Below are positions 34,945-44,278 of a stretch of 64,000 nt of DNA, piece after piece. This DNA is from Pseudomonadota bacterium. GTDB taxonomy: Bacteria > Pseudomonadota > Alphaproteobacteria > Acetobacterales > Acetobacteraceae. A model generated the notes under the pieces. It was not told the origin of the DNA. It saw only the letters and a program-made list of their open reading frames with translations, and made no database searches. Numbering within the stretch: position 1 is the stretch's first letter; every line of letters starts with the position of its first letter. Both the position numbers and the translations under genes were made by a program. The stretch is taken from assembly GCA_018240405.1 (NCBI GenBank), contig JAFEFW010000614.1:1-64000 (forward strand), read 5' to 3'.

Positions 34945-34955
34945 CCGGCGCGCCC

Positions 34956-36593
34956 TCAGGCAGCCTCAAACACACCTGTGCCTGGCGCGAAGCTGTCCGG
35001 CCGCGCCATCGCCCAGGCATCGCGGAAGCGTTCGTCCGTCGTCCCGTCCAGCAGTTCGCCAGGCTGCAGCGTCGGATACAGCGCCGCGAAGCTTGCAACA
35101 TCCTGCGCCGTAACGCGGCGGAAAACGTGCTCCGGCCGAAGCTGCGCCGGATGATCCAACCCGGCAGCGGCAACCAGTTCGGCCAGTGCCTCCAGCGTAT
35201 TGGCGTGGAAGTTGTGCACCCGCGGCGCCTTGTCGGCGACGACCAGGGCGCGCTGGCGCGTTGGATCCTGCGTTGCCACGCCGGTTGGGCAGCGATCGGT
35301 GTGGCAGGCTTGCGACTGAATGCAGCCGACGGCGAACATGAAGCCGCGGGCGGCGTTGCACCAGTCGGCGCCAAGCGCCATCGCGCGAGCAATGTCGAAG
35401 CCGGTGATGATCCGGCCGGCGGCGCCCAGGCGGATGCGGTCCCGCGCGCCGATGCCGATCAGCGCACTGTGGACGAAATTCAACCCCTCCCGCAGTGGCG
35501 TGCCGACATGGTCCATGAACTCCAGCGGCGCCGCGCCGGTGCCGCCCTCGCTGCCGTCAATGACGATGAAGTCCGGATACAGCCCGGTCTCCAGCATCGC
35601 CTTGCAGATCGCCAGGAACTCCCACCGATGGCCGACGCACAACTTGAAGCCGGCTGGCTTACCGCCCGCCAGGCGGCGCATGTCGGCGACGAACTGCAGC
35701 AGGCCGATCGGCGTCGAAAATGCCGAATGCGATGATGGCGACACACAATCACGCCCGATCGGTATGCCGCGCGTGGCGGCGATTTCGGCGCTGACCTTCG
35801 CCGCCGGCAGCACCCCGCCATGGCCTGGCTTAGCGCCCTGGCTGAGCTTCAGCTCCACCATCCTGACCTGCGGATGCGCAGCGTTGGCGGCGAAATGCTC
35901 CGCCGAGAACCGCCCATCTGGCGTGCGGGCGCCGAAATAGCCGGACCCAATTTCCCAGATGATATCGCCGCCTGCCTCCAGATGGTAGCGACTGAGACCA
36001 CCCTCACCTGTATCGTGCGCGAAGCCGCCGCGCTTTGCGCCCTGGTTCAGCGCCCGGATGGCGTTCGGGCTGAGAGCGCCAAAACTCATGGCCGAAATAT
36101 TGAAGATCGAGGCAATATAGGGCTGCGTGCAGCCCGGACCGCCGATGGTGACGCGGAAATCGGCATCGGGCACCGGCCGCGCCGCGATCGAGTGGTGCAA
36201 CCACTCGAAGCCTGGCGCATAGGCTTCATATTGCGTGCCAAACGGTCGCTTATCGAGCTCGCCCTTGGCACGCTGATACACCACGGCACGGCGGTCGCGG
36301 CTGAATGGCGTGCCGTGCTTCTCATCCTCGAAGAAATACTGCCGCATCTCCGGCCGCACGGTCTCGAGCAGGAAGCGTAGATGCGCGGCAATCGGATAGG
36401 CGCGCAGAACCGCGTGGCGAGGCTGCAGCAGATCGTAGATGCCCAGCAGCGTTACGGCGCCGAAGACCATAATGGCCGGCAGCCACCAGGCCGAGGCCGA
36501 AAGCAATGCGATTGCGAGGCTGCCCAGCGTGGCTGCGCCGGCCAGCGTCAGGGTGATGAAGCGTGCTGTGAAAAGAACTTGCCAGGATCGCAT
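34956..36593 (-). CDS. Membrane-anchored FMN glutamate synthase-like protein
   Basis: The 545-residue protein has two N-terminal transmembrane helices (about 8-30 and 34-52) and then the FMN-binding alpha/beta barrel of glutamate synthases: FNISAMSFGALSPNAIRALN (about 163-182), KLSQGAKPGHGGVLP, FIVIDGSEGGTGAAP. The Fe-S cysteines are CIQSQACHTDRCPTGVATQ (about 437-455). There is no glutaminase domain, so it is one of the GltB-like proteins often annotated FMN-binding glutamate synthase family, whose substrate is not settled. It is divergent from the L,D-transpeptidase gene. Confidence 0.85.
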   Translation of the reverse strand: MRSWQVLFTARFITLTLAGAATLGSLAIALLSASAWWLPAIMVFGAVTLLGIYDLLQPRHAVLRAYPIAAHLRFLLETVRPEMRQYFFEDEKHGTPFSRDRRAVVYQRAKGELDKRPFGTQYEAYAPGFEWLHHSIAARPVPDADFRVTIGGPGCTQPYIASIFNISAMSFGALSPNAIRALNQGAKRGGFAHDTGEGGLSRYHLEAGGDIIWEIGSGYFGARTPDGRFSAEHFAANAAHPQVRMVELKLSQGAKPGHGGVLPAAKVSAEIAATRGIPIGRDCVSPSSHSAFSTPIGLLQFVADMRRLAGGKPAGFKLCVGHRWEFLAICKAMLETGLYPDFIVIDGSEGGTGAAPLEFMDHVGTPLREGLNFVHSALIGIGARDRIRLGAAGRIITGFDIARAMALGADWCNAARGFMFAVGCIQSQACHTDRCPTGVATQDPTRQRALVVADKAPRVHNFHANTLEALAELVAAAGLDHPAQLRPEHVFRRVTAQDVASFAALYPTLQPGELLDGTTDERFRDAWAMARPDSFAPGTGVFEAA

Positions 36594-36698
36594 GCCATGT
36601 CCTCGCGCGCTGTCGGGCCGCGGGCGAGAGCTTGATCCGGATCAGACCGCGAGCGGTCAATGCATGGCATATCTGGTGCATTCACGGGAGAGATTTCG

Positions 36699-37598
36699 TT
36701 GCACCGCAGTTGCTGCTTTTCCGCAGTCCTTTTGCTGCTGTGTGCCGGATGCGCGCAGTCGCAACCAAATGCGGTCCCCACCGCCATGGTCCCTGCGCCG
36801 GCGCCACAGGCGACCACACGACAGGATGCTGCGCCGCCCGGTGACGTTGCCGTCTCGACGCAGGCTGCTGCGCTACCTCAACCATTACCAGCCGACGTCA
36901 ATGCCGAAATCGGCCGCCTGCGTGCGGCTTTCGTCCAGGAGGTGCCGCAGCGCGTGACGCGATCGGCAATTTCCGACACAGACTGGATCAGCCTTGCCAG
37001 GGCACGGCTTTCTGGTGCGGCAGTGCGCATCGAGCATTCGCAATTACTGGTGGTGATTGACCGCGCGCCACGTGTGCAGGAGCTGCGGCTCATCGTCGCG
37101 CAGCCCGGCAGCCTGCCTTGGTATGTGATTGGCGGCAGCAAGGTCTCTACCGGGCAGGCCGAGCGGCATGGCTACTTCATCACACCGGTTGGTGTCTTCC
37201 CGCACACGACCGACATCCTTGACTATCGCGCCTTGGGGACGTTCAACGAAAACCATATCCGCGGCCTTGGCCTGAAGGGCATGCGGGTGTGGGATTTCGG
37301 CTGGCAGACGACGCAGCAAGGCTGGGGTGAGCATGCCGAGGCCGAGATCCGGTTGTTGCTGCATGCGACCGACCCCGATTATCTGGAGCAGCGTCTCGGC
37401 CGGACCGCCTCGAAAGGCTGCGTGCGCATTCCCGCATCGATGAACCGCTTCCTCGATACGCATGGCGTGCTGGATGCGGATTATGAGCAGGCGGCGGTGT
37501 CGGATCTTCGTTTCGCTGCCGTGCTGCTGCCGGGCCGGCAGCCGTCACCGCTGGCCGGGACACTGATGGTGGTTATTGATTCAAGCATGGCGACGTAG
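36699..37598 (+). CDS. L,D-transpeptidase (YkuD family), probable lipoprotein or secreted
   Basis: I chose a TTG start at 36699 because GGGAGA lies 7 bases upstream and it gives a compact signal peptide (LLLLCAGC, possible lipobox with Cys as +1). An in-frame ATG at 36660 has no ribosome-binding site. The 299-residue product contains the YkuD catalytic block: a His in LLLHATD and SKGCVRI about 20 residues later, whose Cys is the nucleophile. Enzymes of this family make 3-3 cross-links in peptidoglycan or attach lipoproteins to it. It stops 49 bases before the convergent MFS gene. Confidence 0.8.
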   Translation: MHRSCCFSAVLLLLCAGCAQSQPNAVPTAMVPAPAPQATTRQDAAPPGDVAVSTQAAALPQPLPADVNAEIGRLRAAFVQEVPQRVTRSAISDTDWISLARARLSGAAVRIEHSQLLVVIDRAPRVQELRLIVAQPGSLPWYVIGGSKVSTGQAERHGYFITPVGVFPHTTDILDYRALGTFNENHIRGLGLKGMRVWDFGWQTTQQGWGEHAEAEIRLLLHATDPDYLEQRLGRTASKGCVRIPASMNRFLDTHGVLDADYEQAAVSDLRFAAVLLPGRQPSPLAGTLMVVIDSSMAT

Positions 37599-37647
37599 CT
37601 CGATCGGCTGATAGGTCCAAAAGCCGTTCGGAAGCCGACCGGCGCGC

Positions 37648-38874
37648 CTATTCGACCGCCTCCTCCACGGCCACCGCACGCGTCTCCGGCATTGCGGCCC
37701 AAAGCAGCAGCAGCCCTGCGATGCCTGTAAGTGTCAGCCCCAGGTAGGTAACGGTTGCACCGAACCAAGCTGCAACCAGCCCGGCAAACAGCGTGCTGCA
37801 GGAGGCGCCCACTGCGATTGCCACGCCCAGCGCACCGAGCGCCAGGTTGAACTGGCCCTTGCCGCGGGTCAGATCGGCAGCGACGAGCGTCATGGTGACA
37901 CCGAAGATCGCGCTACTGACCCCGTTCAACAACTGGCCCAGCACGAGCGTGTAGGGTCCCGGGGCAGTCGCATACAGCACCCCCTGGACCGGCACGAGCG
38001 CCCAGCACAGCAGTAGCAAAGGCCTGCGGCCGGAACGGTCGGCAGAACGGCCGGCCCACGGCGCCAGCAACGCCACGATCACCTGCGGTAACAGGATCGT
38101 CGCGGCTACCACCAGCGTGGCGAGTTCCGGATGTCGTTGCGAGGCCTGTCCCGTCACGCCCTGCAGCATGGCTGCGCTGGCCGCAAAGAACAGGACGATG
38201 CTGCCGGCAAAGACCGCCAGGCGCCGGTCGAGGAACAGCGCCCTGATCCCGGCCCATGACGGCTTTACCGCAGGCGGCTCGCCGCCATCTGCGATCGCGT
38301 TGGCATCATCCAGATATCCGGGCGCATGCCGCTCGATAAGGTGCAGCGCCAGCAGCGCCGGCACCGTCAAGGCCGCGGCAACCAGAAACACCGCTTCGGG
38401 CAGGAAGAACGAGCCCGCGAAGCCCATTACGCCGGCCGTGAGGCCGTTGCCGATGGAAGCGAACCGGGCATTGCGGCCAATGCGTTCGCTGAACCCGGCC
38501 CGCCCGACCAGCGCCATGCTGATGGAGGCGATGCCGGGTCCAATCAGCGAACTCGACACCCCCTGCAACGCCTGTGCGCAGAAAACCACCGGTCGCGCCG
38601 AGGACAGGGCCAGCATCAGCGCGGCAAGACCGATGCCGACAACACCCAGCCGCACCGCCCGGCGCTTGTCGGTCAGACTGTCGATAAAGGCCCCGGCTGG
38701 CATCTGGCTGACCAGGCTGCTGAGCGTGCCGATCGTCAGCGCGAGCCCAATTGCCTGCACCGGCCAATGCTGGCTGACCAGATGCACGGTGACAAAGACG
38801 CCGAAGCCGGTCTGAATCGCCGCCACAAAGAAGTTGACACCATCCAGGCCATAGAGGCTGCGGCGTGTCGGCAT
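37648..38874 (-). CDS. MFS transporter
   Basis: The 408-residue membrane protein has about twelve hydrophobic helices. The N terminus LYGLDGVNFFVAAIQTGFGV (about 7-26) and the loop-2 region QMPAGAFIDSLTDKRR are typical of a drug-efflux-like MFS group. GRSADRSGRRPLLLL in the second half is the matching 8-9 loop. The substrate is unknown. The ATG at 38874 has GGAG 6 bases upstream. It is paralogous to the carrier at 58569-59837 (both have AAIQTGFG near the start, QMPAGAFxD/QLPGGAFVD and an MPETR end). It follows the GH65 gene by about 80 bases on the same strand. Confidence 0.85.
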   Translation of the reverse strand: MPTRRSLYGLDGVNFFVAAIQTGFGVFVTVHLVSQHWPVQAIGLALTIGTLSSLVSQMPAGAFIDSLTDKRRAVRLGVVGIGLAALMLALSSARPVVFCAQALQGVSSSLIGPGIASISMALVGRAGFSERIGRNARFASIGNGLTAGVMGFAGSFFLPEAVFLVAAALTVPALLALHLIERHAPGYLDDANAIADGGEPPAVKPSWAGIRALFLDRRLAVFAGSIVLFFAASAAMLQGVTGQASQRHPELATLVVAATILLPQVIVALLAPWAGRSADRSGRRPLLLLCWALVPVQGVLYATAPGPYTLVLGQLLNGVSSAIFGVTMTLVAADLTRGKGQFNLALGALGVAIAVGASCSTLFAGLVAAWFGATVTYLGLTLTGIAGLLLLWAAMPETRAVAVEEAVE

Positions 38875-38955
38875 CTGGCGCTCCCTGGCTCCGGCAAATA
38901 TGGCGTCAGAGGCGTGCACCAAGCCAAGGGAAGCCGCAACCGGCGGCTCTGTGGA

Positions 38956-41241
38956 TCAAGCCGCTGCCTGGACCGTGGCACCCGGCTGCAATGTGTGGAC
39001 GGTGCTACCGATCCGCAGCGGCATCGGCTCGCCGGCTTCCAGCGTGGCCTGCACCGCGCTGCCGTTCATGGCGAGTGCAATGCGCCGCCCGCGCCACTGC
39101 ACGCGAAACGCCAGACGCCGCCACTCTGGCGGCAGCTTCGGCGACAGCGCAGGGATGTCCGAAGCCAGGTCAAGACCGGCGAAGCCGAGGACGACGGCCT
39201 GCCATGCCGCGCCAAGCCCGGCGATGCGGATCCCGCCGGCGGTGGCCGGATTGTCGATCAAGTCGGCCTTCGCCGCCTGGCGCAGGAAGCGAAGCGCCAT
39301 GTCCTTATCCCCCAGGCGCGCCGCAACCAGGGCATGCAGGCCGGCGCTGAGCGAACTGCCATGCGCACAGCGTGGCTCGTAATGGCGGAAATTGGTCTCC
39401 GCCGTTCCGTCCGGAAACGCCTCCGGTAGCAGTGCGATCAATGCAACAACATCAGCCTGCTTGACCAGCTGCGTGCGTTGCGTCCGTTCCCGCCCGATGA
39501 CCACGTCGATCGGCATCGTCCGGTCGGCATACGCGGCAAGGTCAACGTATTCCAGCTTGTGGAAGCCCTCGAACTCCTCGTACAGCCCGGTTGCAGGATC
39601 GAGCCCGGTGACAATGCGTGTTGCCGCATCCCGCCAGTCCGCCAGTTCTGCCTCTGACAGATCCAGCTTTTTTGTCAGCGCCGCCGCCTGGTCCGGCCAG
39701 CGCGCGCGCAACCGGTCGACGCATTCCAGAGCGCGCTCGATGTTCCAACGCGCCATGACGTTGGTGAAGGCGCTGTCGTCGACGTCCTCATGATACTCGT
39801 CGGGACCGATGACGTGGCGAATGTGCCGCCTGCCATCAGCTTCCAGCACCGCTCTGGACGCCCAGAACCGGGCGGTCTCCAGGATGATCTCGGCGCCAGC
39901 GGACAGGAAGAAGTCGTCATCCCCGGTGGCGCGCCAGTAGCACCAGACGGCGTAGGCGACATCAGACGCGATGTGCTGCTCCATCTTACCGGTGAGCACC
40001 TCGATCAGCTTACCGTCCGGCCCTACGACGTGGTCCGGCGTTGTCTCCATGCCGGTATCGGCCGATTCCCAGGCATAGAGCGCACCTTTGCAGCCGATCC
40101 CCGTCGCCTTGGCCCGAGCGCCGGGCAGCGTGTGATAGCGGTACATCAGCATTGCGCGTGCCGCCTCGGGCCACACCGCGGTATAGAAGGGTAGCAGATA
40201 GACTTCGGTGTCCCAGAAAACATGGCCGAAATAGGCGTCGCCGGTCAGCGCCCTCGCGCCGACCGACACGCGTTCATCATCCGGATTGGCAGCACCGGTG
40301 AGGTGGAAGACGGCAAAGTTCAGCGCACGCTGCAGGTCGTCATCGCCATCCAGTTCAATGCCGCCCGCCGCCCAGCGATCCTGCCAGGCCGCTTCGTGCG
40401 CCGCGAGAATGGCGCGCCAGCCAACGGAGCGGCCGCGCGACAGGGCGTCGGAGGCTTCCGGCGCCGGGTCAGACATTGGCGAATCGCCGCGTGACACCGC
40501 AACGATACGGTCGAGTTCCGCCACCTGATCAGCCTGCGAGCGCATGTACCAGGTCCAGCGTAGCGGGAACGGACGGGCCGGTTGCACCACCGTATCGCCG
40601 ATTCGCAGCGTCGGGGCGCAGGCCATTGCCACACTCTTGTAGTTACCCTCGGTATGCCAGGCGCCGAGGTCAGGCTCCAGCCTGGCCGGCTCCATGCCGA
40701 CGCCGGCCATGGAGAAACTGGCCTCAATGTGGACGTCCACTCCATCGCGATCCAGGGACATGCGCAGGACCTGCAGGCCGAGCGCTCGGTCGGCCTGGGA
40801 CAGGACGCGCATTTCAGTGCCGGTGACAGTGATCCCGGCCGGCGTACGATGTGTCCAGCCTGACAGCAGCACGCCACGCCGCATATCGAGCGTGCGGTAG
40901 GAGGCCAAGACCTGACCCTCGCGCGCCAGCAGTGGCTCGCCATCCAGGGTGATGCGCACGCGCGACCAGTCGGCGACCGGCACCAGCGCGGGGACGGGCG
41001 GATCGGTGTTAGGCGTGTCGAACAGGCCGGCGATGTAGCAGCGCGGCCAGGACGCCCAGCGGATAAAGCCAAGCCAGCCGGCCCAGGTTGGGCCACGGCT
41101 GACGGCGCGGGAGGCCCGCATGCCCATGAACCCGTTGCTCAGTGCGAGCCGCGACTCCACGGCGCTCTCGGTCACGATGTTGTAGCCATCATGGCGGACG
41201 AGCCACGCAGGGTCCGAAGTCGGCGCCAACGCATCAGGCAT
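38956..41241 (-). CDS. Glycoside hydrolase family 65 disaccharide phosphorylase
   Basis: The 761-residue protein has an N-terminal beta-sandwich, an (alpha/alpha)6 barrel and a small C-terminal sheet. The catalytic Glu is in VIGPDEYHEDVDDSAFTN (about 470-490). Phosphate-binding features are KQADVVALIALL and CAHGSSLSAGLHA. FWDTEVYLLPFY also fits maltose, trehalose and kojibiose phosphorylases, which split an alpha-glucoside with phosphate to beta-glucose 1-phosphate. The upstream gene, a beta-phosphoglucomutase-like HAD protein overlapping by 8 bases, would convert that product to glucose 6-phosphate. Specificity within the family cannot be read from sequence alone. Confidence 0.9.
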   Translation of the reverse strand: MPDALAPTSDPAWLVRHDGYNIVTESAVESRLALSNGFMGMRASRAVSRGPTWAGWLGFIRWASWPRCYIAGLFDTPNTDPPVPALVPVADWSRVRITLDGEPLLAREGQVLASYRTLDMRRGVLLSGWTHRTPAGITVTGTEMRVLSQADRALGLQVLRMSLDRDGVDVHIEASFSMAGVGMEPARLEPDLGAWHTEGNYKSVAMACAPTLRIGDTVVQPARPFPLRWTWYMRSQADQVAELDRIVAVSRGDSPMSDPAPEASDALSRGRSVGWRAILAAHEAAWQDRWAAGGIELDGDDDLQRALNFAVFHLTGAANPDDERVSVGARALTGDAYFGHVFWDTEVYLLPFYTAVWPEAARAMLMYRYHTLPGARAKATGIGCKGALYAWESADTGMETTPDHVVGPDGKLIEVLTGKMEQHIASDVAYAVWCYWRATGDDDFFLSAGAEIILETARFWASRAVLEADGRRHIRHVIGPDEYHEDVDDSAFTNVMARWNIERALECVDRLRARWPDQAAALTKKLDLSEAELADWRDAATRIVTGLDPATGLYEEFEGFHKLEYVDLAAYADRTMPIDVVIGRERTQRTQLVKQADVVALIALLPEAFPDGTAETNFRHYEPRCAHGSSLSAGLHALVAARLGDKDMALRFLRQAAKADLIDNPATAGGIRIAGLGAAWQAVVLGFAGLDLASDIPALSPKLPPEWRRLAFRVQWRGRRIALAMNGSAVQATLEAGEPMPLRIGSTVHTLQPGATVQAAA

Positions 41242-41953
41242 TTGGGGATGTCTCCGTCGTGGGTCTGCGCAGAACGCCGTTGACCAGGGCTGGAATATCG
41301 ACCTGGTCGAGGCTGGTGACGACCAGATCGGCATGGGCACCGTTCAGCAAGGCTTCGTCATCGAGGCGGGCGATACCGAGACCGGCCATGCCGCCCGCCT
41401 TGGCAGCCAGGATACCGGCCGGCGCGTCCTCGATCACCACGCAGGCCTCGGGCTGAACGTCCAGCGCCTTCGCCGCGAGCAGGAACAGCGCCGGGTCCGG
41501 CTTGCCCCGCGGCACGTCGACGCCGCTGAGGTCGGCGTCAAAGATCGACAGCAGCGGACGTCCGTCCGGCGTACTCAGATGGGACAGCATGGCGCGCGCG
41601 TTCTTTGACGACGACGCCAGCGCCAGCTTCAGGCCGGCCGCGTGCAGCGCAGCGGCAAGACGCACCGCGTCGGGAAACGAATCGAACCGGCGCTCAGTGA
41701 TCAGTCGCTCGATCAGCGCCTGCTTGCGGTCGGCGTAGATGATCGACTGTGCCGCGGCGTCGGGCACGCCAAGTTGCTCCAGCGCGGCGCGGGCGCCTTC
41801 GAAGCGTGGCCGCCCAGCCACGTAGGCTTGGTAGAATGCCGTGGTAAAGCGGGCGGGATCGGCGAAGCCGGCGATGGCTTCGCGCCAGGCCTGCTCGTGC
41901 GGGGAGGCGACAAGAACGCCATCAACGTCGAAGATTGCGCCAAGCAGTGCCAT
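41234..41953 (-). CDS. HAD hydrolase, beta-phosphoglucomutase-like
   Basis: The 239-residue protein carries the HAD motifs: motif I FDVDGVLVASP (about 8-18) with the nucleophile Asp, motif II LASSSKNA (about 112-119), motif III Lys in RGKPDPALFLLAA (about 149-161) and motif IV VIEDAPAGILAAKAGG. The cap region and neighbour fit beta-phosphoglucomutase, which interconverts beta-glucose 1-phosphate and glucose 6-phosphate. It lies directly upstream of the GH65 phosphorylase and overlaps it by 8 bases, so the two enzymes form one pathway. Confidence 0.9.
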   Translation of the reverse strand: MALLGAIFDVDGVLVASPHEQAWREAIAGFADPARFTTAFYQAYVAGRPRFEGARAALEQLGVPDAAAQSIIYADRKQALIERLITERRFDSFPDAVRLAAALHAAGLKLALASSSKNARAMLSHLSTPDGRPLLSIFDADLSGVDVPRGKPDPALFLLAAKALDVQPEACVVIEDAPAGILAAKAGGMAGLGIARLDDEALLNGAHADLVVTSLDQVDIPALVNGVLRRPTTETSPNA

Positions 41954-42179
41954 CTTGATGCCTATCCCAAGAGTCAGAGGTGCCGGTGCATTTGCATCAC
42001 ACGACGTCGGCTCGGAGTACGGAAATCAATCCTGCACTGCACAACACTATCCAGCGAGCCGCGTTAATCAGCTTGCGCAGGAGTCACATGCCCGGCGGTT
42101 CGTTCCGGAATCATAGACCAGCCCAGAGCCGTTGCACAATACAGCATTTCTTGGCCGACAGGGACTGTTGCGGCGGCAA

Positions 42180-42674
42180 TTACTCGGCGCTGGGGCGACA
42201 TACGTCCGCGGGCTGTGCGGCATCAGGTTCCTCGGTTGCCTGCTGCAACGCGCGTACGCCGATTGCGGCTACCAGCCCGGTCGTCAGGATGCCGATGAAG
42301 CCGATGCAGATGGCCAGCAGGCGGGCAATGAAGCGTAGCGGCACGATGTCGCCATAACCGATCGTCAACCCGGTAATCGCGCTGAAATACAGCGACTCGC
42401 CTAATGACCATTCCTCAAGCACGCCGACCAACAGACCCAATGCAAGTTGCACGAACGCCAGTCCGGACAGGATCGGCCAGATCACGCGAAATTCGTTCCA
42501 GCAGCCCGTCATGAACCGCCGGCGCATCCGCACGGCACTCGATTTCGGCGCCTTCATGCGCGGTGGCTGCACCAAGATCGCACGCCATAGCGTGGCTTCA
42601 TGGCTTGGCGTCGCCAGTTCCTCAGGGACAGGCAACGACTGTACGGCGGACAGGCCGCCGGCTCTCGCTTCCAT
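42180..42674 (-). CDS. Two-helix potassium channel-like protein
   Basis: The product is up to 164 residues. Two transmembrane helices (about 64-86 and 113-138) flank a pore loop with a canonical K+ selectivity filter, TGLTIGYGDIVPL (about 100-112). This is the Ion_trans_2 (KcsA-like) layout with a short C-terminal tail and no RCK domain. The N terminus is uncertain; ATG at 42557 would remove 39 residues of non-membrane sequence and leave the channel intact, and neither start has a good ribosome-binding site. Role: K+ flux or membrane potential. Confidence 0.75.
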   Translation of the reverse strand: MEARAGGLSAVQSLPVPEELATPSHEATLWRAILVQPPRMKAPKSSAVRMRRRFMTGCWNEFRVIWPILSGLAFVQLALGLLVGVLEEWSLGESLYFSAITGLTIGYGDIVPLRFIARLLAICIGFIGILTTGLVAAIGVRALQQATEEPDAAQPADVCRPSAE

Positions 42675-42891
42675 AACGGCAACTTCATGCTACTGCCCGC
42701 GGGAAGTGAAGGCCGATCCGTGCATCGCCAGACCGCACCCGGAATAGCATCCGTGCTAAGCGGTTGCCTCAGCCTTGTCGCCATTTGCATCGCCCTCACA
42801 CGCGGGCCTGCCGTCACCGTACTAGGCCGTAACGAACCGGCGCCCGTCTCGCAGACGGTCCAACCCGGCCAGTCGCCCATCGGCGAGTCCA

Positions 42892-44247
42892 CTAGCCAGC
42901 AAGGCGCGCCACCTCGGCGGCGTCCGGCAGCACCGCCAAGTCCCAGCAGTGCTGCATCAGCGTCCGTGTCCGTTGCTCACCGAGCACCGGTACGGCCATG
43001 GCGGCGAACTTCTCCTCCAACTCCGCATTCGTCATCGGCCGTGTCGCGCTGCCGATGCCATGGTCGATCCGGCTTGTGTAGGCCCGCCCATCGCGCAGCG
43101 TGATCGTGACCACCGCCGCATCCGAGGCCAACGACGAATCGAGCGTCGCGTTCACCTTGTCCTGGAACGCCATCAGTGCCGGGTCCTTCACTGCCGTCTC
43201 GGTGTCCATATCCTGGATGCGTGCTGTGCCGCGAATGAAGCAGACGGCGGTCCAGTGGTGCAGGCTCACATGCGCCTGCATCTCATCCTTCGGGTTGCGG
43301 TTGTTGCACAGCGCCATAGCACCGGGTGACGCCTGAATCGCCACCGAGACGATATCCTCCGGCGCAGGCGTATGCCGCCGACGCAACTCCAGACAGGCAT
43401 CAATGATCGGATGGATGACGATCCCGCACGGGTAAGGCTTATAAGTATTGCGCAGGATTTCAAATCGCGTGCCCAGGTCACCGGTCAGCGCGTCCAGGTC
43501 CGGTTCCTCACAGTACACGCTCAGGAAGCCGTAGCGGCCCTCGAGTGGCGCTGACGAACTGGTAAATCCTGCCCGCGCCAGAAACGCCGCCCGTAGTCCG
43601 GTCTGCGCCGCCTGGGCCGGCATCATCGGCGTGCAAAGGCTGCCATGCAGCGCCCGGAAGCCCGCCGCCTGCGACAGTGCAATGCCGATCGCGGTCCGCG
43701 TCGTCGGCAGATCCAGGCCGAGCAGCCGCGCGGCTGCGATCACGGCGCCAAAGCCACCGGTGATGCCAGTGCCGGACCACGCCATCGAGCCCCTCGCGGG
43801 CGGAACCGTCAACGCTTTACACAACCGGCACTCCATCTCAACGCCAAGGGCAAACGCTGCCAGCAGATCGCTGCCTGTTACTGGTTCCACCTCCGCCAGC
43901 GCCAGGACGGCGGACGCTACCGGCCCGCTTGGGTGCACCACTGCCTGCTCATGCGTGTCATCGTAGCTGTAGATACTGGAGGCGAGACAGTTGATCAGGG
44001 CCGCATTCAGTGCGTCGGAACGCCGCCCGCGGCCGAGTAATGTTGCCTGCCCGGCTCCAGCAAAGGGCTGCAGCGCTTGTAACGTCAGTGTCACGCCGGG
44101 GTGATGCGCTCCGCCCAAGGTGCATCCAACGAAATTGAAGAATGAGCGCAATGCTTCCTGCCGGACCGAAGCGGGCAGCTCCGCGCCTTTCGTGCCGACA
44201 ACGTAGGATGCAATGGTGGTAGAGATGGCTTTACCAGCCGACAACAT
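42892..44247 (-). CDS. MmgE/PrpD family protein
   Basis: The 451-residue protein has the features of MmgE/PrpD proteins: an N-terminal helical domain with FFNFVGCTLGGAHHPGV (about 37-53), AALINCLASSIYSYDDTHEQ (about 80-99), HPSGPVASAVLALAEV and a C-terminal alpha/beta domain. Known members are 2-methylcitrate dehydratase, aconitate-decarboxylase-like enzymes and others, so the reaction is a lyase or decarboxylation on a tricarboxylate-type acid; which one is not clear. GGAGGAAATGTC precedes the ATG at 44247. The SDR gene lies 31 bases upstream on the same strand. Confidence 0.85.
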   Translation of the reverse strand: MLSAGKAISTTIASYVVGTKGAELPASVRQEALRSFFNFVGCTLGGAHHPGVTLTLQALQPFAGAGQATLLGRGRRSDALNAALINCLASSIYSYDDTHEQAVVHPSGPVASAVLALAEVEPVTGSDLLAAFALGVEMECRLCKALTVPPARGSMAWSGTGITGGFGAVIAAARLLGLDLPTTRTAIGIALSQAAGFRALHGSLCTPMMPAQAAQTGLRAAFLARAGFTSSSAPLEGRYGFLSVYCEEPDLDALTGDLGTRFEILRNTYKPYPCGIVIHPIIDACLELRRRHTPAPEDIVSVAIQASPGAMALCNNRNPKDEMQAHVSLHHWTAVCFIRGTARIQDMDTETAVKDPALMAFQDKVNATLDSSLASDAAVVTITLRDGRAYTSRIDHGIGSATRPMTNAELEEKFAAMAVPVLGEQRTRTLMQHCWDLAVLPDAAEVARLAG

Positions 44248-44278
44248 GACATTTCCTCCATCTGCACGGGATTGTTGC

